Shown: piece after piece, positions 25,517-33,170 of the stretch
Layout: each line of letters opens with the position of its first letter
How positions within the stretch are numbered: position 1 is the stretch's first letter
NCBI RefSeq assembly: GCF_030695085.1
Contig: NZ_JAUYTS010000063.1
Location: 1-36,631 of the forward strand
DNA length: 36,631 nucleotides
From: Falsiroseomonas sp.
GTDB taxonomy: Bacteria > Pseudomonadota > Alphaproteobacteria > Acetobacterales > Acetobacteraceae
Reading direction: 5' to 3'
Program-made: the position numbers and the translations under genes
The notes under the pieces: generated by a model
Told to the model about the DNA's origin: nothing
Database searches by the model: none
Seen by the model: the letters and a program-made list of their open reading frames with translations, nothing else

Positions 25517-27556
25517 ATGCTCCTCCGATCCCGCATCCTGCTGCTGTTCGCCCTGGCCACGCTGCTGGTCGCCGCCTCCGTCGCGCTGCCGGCCTGGCTG
25601 GTGCTGCGCGATGGGCAGGAGCGCGCGGCGACGCTGCGCGCCAGCCTGCAAGCCGCCACGCTGCGTGAGGCGGTGGACCGCGCGGCCGCCCCGCTGGTTG
25701 CGGTATTGCGGGGCGCCGCGCTGGATGAGGCGCTGGTCTCTGCGCGCGCCGCGCAGGATGAATCCGCGCTGCGCCAGCGCCTGGCGGCCTTGCGTGACTC
25801 GCTCGGCCTGGATGGGCGGCTGGATATGGTGGGCGGGCAGGGCCAGCTTCTGGCGGCGGCACCCGCGTCGGCGGACCCGCTGGCCAGCGGCGCCGCTTCC
25901 CTGCAGCGGGACCTTGTTGCGGGCCAGGTGCAGGCCGGCTTCGAAGCGGCCGAAGGCGAGGTGCTGCTGGTCGCCAGCCTGCGCCTGGCGCAAGGCGACC
26001 TGTTGTCGCTCGGTGTGCCGGCGGAATCGGCGCTCGGGCAGATCACGCGGCATCTGGGCGCTGACCTGCTGATGCGCGATCGCGGCGGCGCCACGCTGTT
26101 CGCCAGCACCCCGGCGCTGCGCGATGGCGCCAGCACGCTGCGGGCGGGCGGGACGCTGGAGATGGGCGGCCGGCTGTTCCGGCTGGAGGCGACGCAGGCG
26201 CAGAATTCCGCTGGTGCGGTGGTGGGAGAAATCCTGGTGCTGGCGGATGCCACGGCGGAAATCCAATCCCGCCGCCTGCTGCTGCTGGTGGCCTTCGCGC
26301 TGCTGGTGGTGGCCGCCACCGTCACCTGCCGCGCGCTGTATGGCGTGATCCGCGATGCGCTGGACCCGCTGACGGAACTGGCGCGTGCGCTTCAGGCCGT
26401 GGCCGGCGGCGATATCTTCGCCTCCGCTGCCATCGGCCGCCGTGGCGATGAGGTCGGCGCGATCGGGGAGGCGCTGGAGGCGCTGCGCAGCAACACCCTG
26501 GCGCTGGATCGGCTGCAGACCGGCAACCGCCTGGCGGGGCTGCGCGAGCGCGCGCTGATCGCGCAGGAAATCGCGCGGCTGACGGCGGTGCTGGAAGGCC
26601 CGGCGCGGCGGGAGATCCTGGGGCTTCTGGAAGGCGAGGGCGCGACCCTCGGCCCGGCCTTCGCGCGGCTGTCCGGCCATGTGGTGCAGCAGCATCGCGC
26701 GATGGCAGAGCTGCTGGCGGAACGCACGCGGGACCTGGCGCTGGTGCGCCAGGCGCTGGATGAGCGGCTTCAGTTCAACCGGATGCGGGAGGAGCTGGAT
26801 GTTGCGCGGCGGCTCCAGCTTTCGTCGCTGCCCACCACCTACCCCGAGCGTCCCTGCTTCCGCCTGCACGCTGCGATGGTGCCGGCGAAGGAAGTGGGCG
26901 GCGATTTCTGCGACCTGTTCATGCTGGACGAACACCGGCTGGTCCTGATGATCGGCGACGCCTCCGGCAAGGGCGTCGGTGCCGCCATCTTCATCGCCAT
27001 GGCCCGCAGCCTGCTGCGCGCCGCCATGGGCCGCGGCGCGACGCCGGCGGAGGCGCTGGCCCAGGCGAATGACACGCTGGCGGCGGACAACCCGACGCTG
27101 ATGTTTGCCACCGCTATCGTCGCGGTGCTGGATTGCCGCACGGGCCTGCTGACCTACGCCAATGCCGGCCACAACGCGCCACGCCGCCGCAGCGCGGATG
27201 GGCGGGAGGGGGAACTGCCCGTCGAGGTCGGCATCGCGCTCGGCGTGATGGATGGCATCGATTTCGCCGACCAGACGCTGCTGCTGGAAGCCGGCGACCA
27301 TGTGCTGATGTTCACCGATGGCGTGACCGAAGCGATGGGACCGGGGGATGCGATGTTCGGCGATGCACGGCTGGCCGCCATCGTCGCCGATCCACGCAAC
27401 GGCGAACCCGCCAGCCTCGTGGAGGCCGTGGCGCAGAGCGTCGAGGTCTTCGCGGAGACCGAGCCGCAGGCGGATGACATCACCATGGTGGCGCTGCATT
27501 GGCGCGGGGCGGAAGCGGCCCCCGTTTGGCACGCACGTGAAAAGGAGACGGTCTGA
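25517..27556 (+). CDS. Membrane sensor SpoIIE/RsbU-type PP2C phosphatase
   Basis: A 679-residue protein. TM1 is about residues 7-29, an extracytoplasmic region runs to about 250, TM2 is about 252-272, then a HAMP domain, a helical linker (about 325-425) and a C-terminal PP2C_SIG/SpoIIE domain (about 425-667). The Mg/Mn-binding motifs are intact: EVGGDFCD, GDASGKGVGAA, ANAGHN, FTDGVTEA and DDITMVAL. It should dephosphorylate the STAS protein encoded next (one-base overlap) in response to an extracytoplasmic signal. This is the output step of the operon's sensing chain. Confidence 0.94.
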   Translation: MLLRSRILLLFALATLLVAASVALPAWLVLRDGQERAATLRASLQAATLREAVDRAAAPLVAVLRGAALDEALVSARAAQDESALRQRLAALRDSLGLDGRLDMVGGQGQLLAAAPASADPLASGAASLQRDLVAGQVQAGFEAAEGEVLLVASLRLAQGDLLSLGVPAESALGQITRHLGADLLMRDRGGATLFASTPALRDGASTLRAGGTLEMGGRLFRLEATQAQNSAGAVVGEILVLADATAEIQSRRLLLLVAFALLVVAATVTCRALYGVIRDALDPLTELARALQAVAGGDIFASAAIGRRGDEVGAIGEALEALRSNTLALDRLQTGNRLAGLRERALIAQEIARLTAVLEGPARREILGLLEGEGATLGPAFARLSGHVVQQHRAMAELLAERTRDLALVRQALDERLQFNRMREELDVARRLQLSSLPTTYPERPCFRLHAAMVPAKEVGGDFCDLFMLDEHRLVLMIGDASGKGVGAAIFIAMARSLLRAAMGRGATPAEALAQANDTLAADNPTLMFATAIVAVLDCRTGLLTYANAGHNAPRRRSADGREGELPVEVGIALGVMDGIDFADQTLLLEAGDHVLMFTDGVTEAMGPGDAMFGDARLAAIVADPRNGEPASLVEAVAQSVEVFAETEPQADDITMVALHWRGAEAAPVWHAREKETV

Positions 27557-27891
27557 TGGACGTGACCACCGAAGTGCATGGGGACGCGCTGATCCACCGG
27601 GTCAGCGGCCGCATCGATACCGGTACCGCGGCGGATGCGGAACGCAAGCTGACGGCGGAGGTGCGCCAGGGCCGTCGTGTCGCGATGGACATGACGCAGG
27701 TGGCCTATGTGTCCTCCGCCGGGCTGCGCGTGGTGCTGATGGCGGCGAAGCTGGCCAAGGCCAATCGGGGCGCCGTGTCCCTGTTCGGCTTGCAGGCCAC
27801 GGTGCGGGAGGTTTTCGCCATGTCCGGCTTCGACAAGGTGGTGACGATCCGCGATGACGAAGCTTCCGCCCTTGCTGCCGTCGCACCCTGA
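27556..27891 (+). CDS. STAS-domain anti-anti-sigma-type protein (RsbV/SpoIIAA-like)
   Basis: A 111-residue single STAS domain. The regulatory serine lies in AYVSSAGLRVVL (S53/S54, with S54 at the position phosphorylated in RsbV by alignment). In the unphosphorylated form such proteins bind and remove the RsbW-like kinase from its target. The ATG at 27556 shares one base with the phosphatase stop. The expected cycle is phosphorylation by the HATPase encoded next and dephosphorylation by the SpoIIE protein encoded before. Confidence 0.93.
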   Translation: MDVTTEVHGDALIHRVSGRIDTGTAADAERKLTAEVRQGRRVAMDMTQVAYVSSAGLRVVLMAAKLAKANRGAVSLFGLQATVREVFAMSGFDKVVTIRDDEASALAAVAP

Positions 27892-27892
27892 C

Positions 27893-28324
27893 ATGGCGGC
27901 GATACGGCTGCGCTGCGACCGCGCGCCCGAGGCGGTGGAAAACACGCTGGATGCGATCGAGGCGCATCTGATGGCCGCTGGCGCCGAGGCGCCTGAGGCG
28001 ATGCAGTGGCGCCTGGTGGCGGAGGAGATCGTCACCAACATCGCCCGCTGCGCCTGGCCCGAGGGCATCGCGGCGCAGTTCCATGTGGAGCTGGCGGCGG
28101 AAGCGCGCGCCGCCGGGCTGCATGTCAGCATGACCACGATCGATGATGGCGTGCCCTTCGACCCCACCGCGCAGGCGACCCCCGATATCGAGGCCGCGCT
28201 GGATGACCGCGCCATCGGCGGGCTGGGCATGTTCCTGGTGCGGGAGATGACGGATGCGCAGCGCTATGACCGCGCGAATGGGGAGAACCGCTTCCGCGTG
28301 GAGCGGCTGCTGCCGCGCGGCTGA
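27893..28324 (+). CDS. RsbW-like serine kinase / anti-sigma-type ATPase
   Basis: A 143-residue HATPase_c (GHKL) protein. The N box is in WRLVAEEIVTNIARCA (E45, N49), the G1 box is IDDGVPFDP (D84-G86), and the G2 lid is AIGGLGMFLVREMTD (about 107-121). These match RsbW/SpoIIAB-like kinases that phosphorylate STAS partners. The start chosen is the ATG one base after the STAS stop; an ATG at 27854 would give 156 residues but a 38-base overlap. The target it releases (a sigma factor, a response regulator or an enzyme) is not encoded in the window. It closes the sensory operon. Confidence 0.88.
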   Translation: MAAIRLRCDRAPEAVENTLDAIEAHLMAAGAEAPEAMQWRLVAEEIVTNIARCAWPEGIAAQFHVELAAEARAAGLHVSMTTIDDGVPFDPTAQATPDIEAALDDRAIGGLGMFLVREMTDAQRYDRANGENRFRVERLLPRG

Positions 28325-28431
28325 GGAAACACACCGAAGTACTCATGTCGTCATTCGGAAATACTGGGCCGGTATATTAATCTTAAAGAAGATCGGTTCA
28401 GACTAACGGGAGGCATATCAGGACGCTTCCC
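28325..28431 (+). promoter_or_regulatory. AT-rich promoter-like gap before the secreted-protein gene
   Basis: This 107-base gap is visibly richer in A+T than the coding DNA around it. TATATT at 28373-28378 (or TATTAA at 28375-28380) could be a -10 element, but no convincing -35 is visible upstream; GGAAAT at 28357 is a conceivable alternative-sigma element. GGGAGG at 28409 lies rather far from the ATG at 28432, and AGGA at 28419 is better spaced. It probably gives the secretion locus its own start, separate from the sensory operon. Confidence 0.45.
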
Positions 28432-29649
28432 ATGACCCCGCCCGACACCAACACCTGGTCCGATCTGGATGATGCGACGCTGGCCTCCGTCGTCGGCGGC
28501 AGCGGTTCCACCGCGACGCCGACCAGCGGCGGTGGCGAGGAGGATGAGGCGGAGTATGGCGCGAGCCTGACCAGCCCGACGATCGTCGGCGGCGGCGTCT
28601 CGGCCGGCGACCAGGTTTCCACCAGCATCGTGGTGAACGGCGTCACGCTGGAAGCCGGCGCCGGCTGGGCCGCGGGGGCGGGCTATGAGGTGACGCATAC
28701 GGGCGCGAGTGCCGGCGCGGGCGTTGGCGCCGGCGTCTATGCCAGCGGCAGCGTGACGGAGGGCAATGTCACCACCACCGTGACGCTGGAAGCCGGCGCG
28801 GGCGCGCAGGTGGTGGCGGAGGTGGGCGTCACCGGGGTCAGCGTGTCCGCCGCGGCCGGCATTGGCGGCAGCGTGACGGTGGAGGTCGCGACCGAGCACA
28901 ATCTGGGCCACGGCACCACCGCGACCACCACCACCACCACCGAGGTCGGCGTCAGGGCTGGTGTCGAGGGCAGTGTCTCCTACGGCATCGAGGGTGTGCA
29001 GACCGAGGCCGAGATCATGGCCGGTGCCTATGCCTCCGTCACAGTGGCAGCAACGATCGGTGGTGATCAGGGCTCCGGCACCGTCTCGGCCGGGTATGTC
29101 GATCCGGGTTCGGCGGGCGTCGGCGCGCAGGTCGATGCCGGCTACAGCAATGGCGAGATCACCATTGGCGTGGGCGGCGAGGTTTCGTTGCTGCTGGGCG
29201 GTGTGAATCTCGGCGTCAGCGGCACGGTCGATGTGAACGCGGTGGGCGATGCCGGCGCCGGGGCGGCCGCGCTGGCCGAGGCGCAGGCACAGGTGGCGGC
29301 GGAAAAGGTGGCGGCCGAGGCGCAGGCTGCGGCGGAACGCGCCGAGGCGGAAGCGCGTGCTGCGGCGGAACGCGCCGAGGCGGAGGCCCGTGCGGTGGCC
29401 GAGCGTGCCGAGGCGGAAGCCCGCGCCGCGGCGGAACGCGCCGAGGCGGAAGCGCGTGCGGCGGCGGAGCGTGCCGCGTCGGAAGCCCGCGCGGCCGCCG
29501 AACGTGCCGCGTCCGAGGCCCGCGCGGTGGCCGACAGGGCGGCGGCGGAGGCGAAGGCGGCGGCGGATGCGGCGGCCTCCGCTGCCAAGTCCGCCGGCAA
29601 TGCCGTGAAGAGTGTCGGCAAGTCCCTCAAGAAGAAGTTCAGGTTCTGA
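28432..29649 (+). CDS. Large double-glycine-leader protein, probable cargo of the adjacent exporter
   Basis: A 405-residue protein of no family I recognise. Residues 1-23 look like a double-glycine leader: L12, L17, V20, G22 and G23 fall at positions -12, -7, -4, -2 and -1 of the C39-peptidase consensus, with Thr rather than Glu at -8. Cleavage would follow G23. Residues 24-275 are Gly/Ala/Val/Thr-rich with strand-like alternation and a repeated VTLEAGAG (71-78 and 117-124). Residues 290-388 are nine 11-residue repeats of the AERAEAEARAA type, predicting a long alpha-helical coiled coil. The C-terminus is basic (KSLKKKFRF). There is no cysteine and no RTX nonapeptide. The gene is directly upstream of the HlyD and C39-ABC genes, so export as a mature protein of about 382 residues is likely. 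An adhesive, surface or scaffold role is speculative. Confidence 0.85.
   Translation: MTPPDTNTWSDLDDATLASVVGGSGSTATPTSGGGEEDEAEYGASLTSPTIVGGGVSAGDQVSTSIVVNGVTLEAGAGWAAGAGYEVTHTGASAGAGVGAGVYASGSVTEGNVTTTVTLEAGAGAQVVAEVGVTGVSVSAAAGIGGSVTVEVATEHNLGHGTTATTTTTTEVGVRAGVEGSVSYGIEGVQTEAEIMAGAYASVTVAATIGGDQGSGTVSAGYVDPGSAGVGAQVDAGYSNGEITIGVGGEVSLLLGGVNLGVSGTVDVNAVGDAGAGAAALAEAQAQVAAEKVAAEAQAAAERAEAEARAAAERAEAEARAVAERAEAEARAAAERAEAEARAAAERAASEARAAAERAASEARAVADRAAAEAKAAADAAASAAKSAGNAVKSVGKSLKKKFRF
29299..29595 (+). repeat. Nine 33-base coding repeats (hendecad coiled coil)
   Basis: Residues 290-388 of the cargo protein repeat every 11 residues on the pattern A-E-R-A-E-A-E-A-R-A-A/V. The first and the last two or three units are degenerate, and the central four are nearly identical. 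An 11-residue period fits a right-handed or nearly straight coiled coil rather than a heptad. Near-identical DNA in the centre suggests that the copy number can change by recombination or slippage. Confidence 0.9.
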
Positions 29650-29689
29650 TCTGCAGCGAACTGCCCGCTTCGAGAGGGGAACATCCCGC

Positions 29690-31015
29690 ATGACCGCGCC
29701 AGCCAGCCCGCCGCCCTTCCGTGCCGAGGCGGTCGCCTCCGCCACCTCCGTCACCGTGGTCGAGGATGCGCTGGAGGTGGTGCAGCCGCCGCTGATGGTG
29801 CTGTGGTGGGGACTGGCGGCGCTGGTCATCGGGCTGCTGGCCTGGTCCGCCACCACGAATGTGCCGGTAAAGATCGGCGGCCAGGGGATTCTGCTCTCGG
29901 CCGGCGGGCTGACCGACATCGTCTCCGACACCGAAGGCCGCGTGGTGGAGATGCTGGTGGCGCCGGGCGATACCGTCACCGCCGGCAGCATCGTCGCCGT
30001 GGTGGACCAGGCGGAACAACGCCTGCTGCTGACCGCGGCGGAGGGTGAACTGCGGGACGCGCAGGCGGCGCGCGCCGAGGTGCTGCGCTTCCAGGAACGC
30101 GATGCGGAGGCCGACCGCGCCTGGCGCATGGCGCGGGAGGAGGGTCTGACGCAAACCCTGCGATCAGCGCAGGAACGCCTGCGATTGATGACGGAACGCG
30201 AGCAGGTGGTGCGTGACCTGGCGGCGCGTTCGCTAGCCACGCGGGATCGTGCGATCGGCGCGCAGGTCGAGCTGTTCACCATCCGCGACCAGATCGAGAC
30301 GGTGCGCAACGACCATCGCGTGCTCGGCCTGGATGCCGCCATGCGGCAGACGCAGCGCGAGAAGGATCTGATGCTGGCGGATCAGCGCGTCGCGCAGGCG
30401 GAACGCCAGGTGACCACGCTGAACGAACGCATCCGACGCATGGGCGCCATCGTCTCGCCCTTCGACGGGCGGGTGGTGGAGGCGAAGGCCAATACCGGCC
30501 AGGTGGTCAGCCGCGGCGGCCCGCTGCTGACGCTGGTCCGCAGCGACGTGCCGGGGGCGGAGGCCGGCGGGCTGGTCGGCCTGATCTATGTCGGCGCGCA
30601 GGATGGCAAGAAGCTGCAGCCGGGCATGGCGGTTGAGCTCTCGCCAGCCACGGCGCCACAGCAGGAATATGGCTATCTGGTCGGCCGCGTGGTGCGGGTG
30701 GCGGATACGCCGGCTTCCTCCGCCGGCATGCTGCGAACTTTGCAGAACGACGCGCTGGTCACGGAATTCCAGCGCAACCAGCGCACGCTGTTCGAGGTGA
30801 ACATCGTGATGGAGCGCGACGCGCAGGGCGGGCTGCGCTGGTCCGCCGGCAATGGCCCGCCCTTCACCATCGAGGGTGGCACGCCGGTGGCGATGCAGGC
30901 CACGGTGCGGAATGTGCGGATGATCTCGCTCGGCCTGCCCGCGCTGCAACGCTGGCTGGGGGAGGATGTGCGGGTCTCCGCCATCCCGTCAGCCACGCAT
31001 GTCGCGGCGCGCTAG
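29690..31015 (+). CDS. HlyD-type secretion adaptor, NHLM system type
   Basis: A 441-residue membrane-fusion protein. One TM helix lies at about residues 36-54. A biotinyl/lipoyl-like half follows (GRVVEMLVAPGDTVTAGSIVAVVDQ), then a long coiled-coil hairpin (about 110-265), the second lipoyl half (IVSPFDGRVVEAKANTGQVVSRGGPLLTLV) and a beta-barrel. It links the inner-membrane ABC exporter to the outer membrane in type 1-like secretion. The start ATG at 29690 has the RBS GAGAGGGG 10-17 bases upstream. Organisation with two following ABC genes matches the NHLM bacteriocin-type export system. No TolC gene is nearby. Confidence 0.9.
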   Translation: MTAPASPPPFRAEAVASATSVTVVEDALEVVQPPLMVLWWGLAALVIGLLAWSATTNVPVKIGGQGILLSAGGLTDIVSDTEGRVVEMLVAPGDTVTAGSIVAVVDQAEQRLLLTAAEGELRDAQAARAEVLRFQERDAEADRAWRMAREEGLTQTLRSAQERLRLMTEREQVVRDLAARSLATRDRAIGAQVELFTIRDQIETVRNDHRVLGLDAAMRQTQREKDLMLADQRVAQAERQVTTLNERIRRMGAIVSPFDGRVVEAKANTGQVVSRGGPLLTLVRSDVPGAEAGGLVGLIYVGAQDGKKLQPGMAVELSPATAPQQEYGYLVGRVVRVADTPASSAGMLRTLQNDALVTEFQRNQRTLFEVNIVMERDAQGGLRWSAGNGPPFTIEGGTPVAMQATVRNVRMISLGLPALQRWLGEDVRVSAIPSATHVAAR

Positions 31016-31018
31016 GCG

Positions 31019-33169
31019 ATGCGCACCCCCACCATCCTGCAGATCGAGGCCGCGGAATGCGGCGCCGCGGCGCTTGGCATCATCGCCGCGCATCACGGGC
31101 TGTGGCTGACGCTGGAGGATCTGCGCGCGCGCTGCGGCGTCTCCCGCGACGGCAGCAAGGCGAAGCACATCGCCGCCGCGGCGCGCGAGATGGGCTTTGA
31201 GGTGCGCGCGGTACGTGGCGAGCCGGAAGCGCTGGCCAGCGTCGAGGGCCCCGTCATCCTGCATTGGGGCATGGACCATTTTCTGGTGCTGGAGGGCAGG
31301 CGCGGCGGTGGCTGGCAGCTGAATGACCCGGCGCGCGGCCGTCGCCGCGTGGATGATCGCGAATTGCGCCGGCAGTTCAGCGGCGTGGTGCTGATGATCA
31401 AGCCCGGGCCGAACTTCAAGAAGGGCGGCGCGCCACCGAGCGCCATGCGCGGCCTGGCGGACCGGCTGCGCGGCTGCCGGCGCGCGGTGCTGCTGGCCAT
31501 TGGCATCAGCGTGATCCTGGCGCTGCCGGGCGTGCTCGGCCCGTCCTTCCGCCAGGTCTTCATGGACCGCATCCTGTCCGCCGACGTGATCGCGTGGCTG
31601 TGGCCGATGCTGCTAGTGATGCTGGGCGTCGGGGCCTTCGCGGCGCTGTGCACCTGGATGCAGAAAACGCTTCAGCACAATCTGGAAACCCGTGTCGCCG
31701 TTGCGGGTGGCATCGGCTTCATGGAACGCGTGCTGCGCCTGCCGATGTCCTTCTACGGCCAGCGCGGACCGGCCAGCATTGCCGATCGCGTCATGCTGAA
31801 CGACCGCGTCGCCGGCATCGTCGCGGGCGAGATCGGCGGCACCATGCTGGCGCTGATCATGGCGTCGATCTACCTGGCGGTACTGCTGTTGTTCGACCTG
31901 CGGCTCGGCCTGGTGGCGCTCGCCGCCGCCGCGTCGCTGGCCCTGGCTCTGGTGTTCCTCTCGGCCCGGCTGAAGGAGGATCAGCAGCGCCTGATGAACG
32001 AACAGGCGATGGAGGCGGCGGAGGCCAAGCAGGGGCTTCGCATGATCGAAAGCTATCGCGCCAGCGGCAGCGAGGCGCTGCTGTTCGACCGGCTGATGGC
32101 GCGCCGCGCGCGTGCGCTGAATCTGCGGCAATCGCTGATGCTGGGCCGCACCGCGCTGCGGCATTTGCCGGGGCTGGCGACCGCCATTGCCGCGGCAACC
32201 TCGCTGGCCATTGGTGGCGGGCTGGTGATCGGCGGGCAGATGTCGATCGGCGGGCTGGTGGCGTTCCAGTTCCTGCTCGCGGTGTTCCTCTCGCCGGTCG
32301 GGCGCCTGGTGCAGCTCGGCCCGCGCATGCAGGAAGCCGGCGCCAGCCTGCGCCTGCTGGACGACACCTTGCAGCATCCGCTGGCCGAGGAATTCACCAA
32401 GCCGCCCGCCGCGCCACGCCTGATCCGCCGCCTGGATGGACGCATTGAATTGCGCGACGTCACCTTCGGCCATTCGCGCCGCGCCGCGCCGCTGATCTCC
32501 GGCGTTTCGCTGGTGGTGGAGCCAGGCGAGCGTGTTGGCATCGTCGGCGCCTCCGGTTCCGGCAAATCCACGCTGGCGCTGCTGGCCGCCGGGCTGCATG
32601 AGCCGTGGTCGGGGCAGGTGCTGCTGGATGGCAAGCCGTTGCGCGATATCCCCCGCGCGGTGCTGCGCCAGTCCCTTCAGGTGGTGGACCAGACCGCCAC
32701 GCTGTTCACTGGCACTCTGCGCGACAACATCGCGATGTGGGACCCCACCGTATCCGAGGAACGGCTGCACGCCGCGGCGCGTGATGCCGTCATCCACGAT
32801 TTCATCCTGGAGCGGCGGGAGGGCTACGCCTTCCCGATTGCCGGCGGCGGCACCAACCTCTCCGGCGGCCAGCGCGCGCGCATCGAGATTGCGCGTGCCC
32901 TGGTGCAGGACCCGCGCATCCTGCTGTTCGACGAGGCGACCGCGGCGCTGGATGACCAGACGGAGGCGGAGCTGCTGTCCAACATCCGCCGGCGCGGCGC
33001 CACCATGCTGGTCGTCGCGCACCGCCTGGCGCCGCTGCGTGACTGTGACCGCGTGGTGGTGATGGAGCGCGGTGCCATCGTGGAGATGGGGCCGCCCGCC
33101 GAACTCGCGGCGCGGCGCGGCGCCTTTGCCACGCTGATGCTGCCGGCCATGGCCGAGATGGGGGCCTGA
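31019..33169 (+). CDS. C39-peptidase ABC exporter, NHLM ABC1 type
   Basis: A 716-residue bifunctional transporter. Residues 1-130 are a C39 cysteine protease domain with Q8, C14 (IEAAECGAAAL), H87 (MDHFLVLEG) and D103 (LNDPARG), all intact. Residues about 150-440 are the six-helix ABC membrane domain. The nucleotide-binding domain has Walker A GASGSGKST (510-518), signature LSGGQ (614-618), Walker B ILLFDE (634-639) and the H-loop VVAHRL. It should cut the double-glycine leader and export the cargo using ATP. It starts 3 bases after the HlyD gene stop. Confidence 0.94.
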   Translation: MRTPTILQIEAAECGAAALGIIAAHHGLWLTLEDLRARCGVSRDGSKAKHIAAAAREMGFEVRAVRGEPEALASVEGPVILHWGMDHFLVLEGRRGGGWQLNDPARGRRRVDDRELRRQFSGVVLMIKPGPNFKKGGAPPSAMRGLADRLRGCRRAVLLAIGISVILALPGVLGPSFRQVFMDRILSADVIAWLWPMLLVMLGVGAFAALCTWMQKTLQHNLETRVAVAGGIGFMERVLRLPMSFYGQRGPASIADRVMLNDRVAGIVAGEIGGTMLALIMASIYLAVLLLFDLRLGLVALAAAASLALALVFLSARLKEDQQRLMNEQAMEAAEAKQGLRMIESYRASGSEALLFDRLMARRARALNLRQSLMLGRTALRHLPGLATAIAAATSLAIGGGLVIGGQMSIGGLVAFQFLLAVFLSPVGRLVQLGPRMQEAGASLRLLDDTLQHPLAEEFTKPPAAPRLIRRLDGRIELRDVTFGHSRRAAPLISGVSLVVEPGERVGIVGASGSGKSTLALLAAGLHEPWSGQVLLDGKPLRDIPRAVLRQSLQVVDQTATLFTGTLRDNIAMWDPTVSEERLHAAARDAVIHDFILERREGYAFPIAGGGTNLSGGQRARIEIARALVQDPRILLFDEATAALDDQTEAELLSNIRRRGATMLVVAHRLAPLRDCDRVVVMERGAIVEMGPPAELAARRGAFATLMLPAMAEMGA

Positions 33170-33170
33170 G

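Noticed and set aside
22191..27532. Two long minus-strand open frames (22191-24602 and 24599-27532) opposite the sensory operon
   Set aside because: Both are shadows: Gln/Arg/His-rich, without motifs, over plus-strand genes with clear domains and overlapping starts and stops.
27854..28324. Longer start for the RsbW-like kinase at 27854
   Set aside because: It would overlap the STAS gene by 38 bases, while all other junctions in the operon are 1-4 bases. The ATG at 27893 fits the domain start.
29299..29595. Repeats considered as a CRISPR array
   Set aside because: The units are contiguous without unique spacers, stay in one coding frame and encode a regular 11-residue pattern.
28432..29649. 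Cargo considered as an RTX toxin or adhesin
   Set aside because: There is no GGxGxDxxx nonapeptide and no C-terminal type 1 signal. The N-terminal double-glycine leader and C39 exporter indicate another route.
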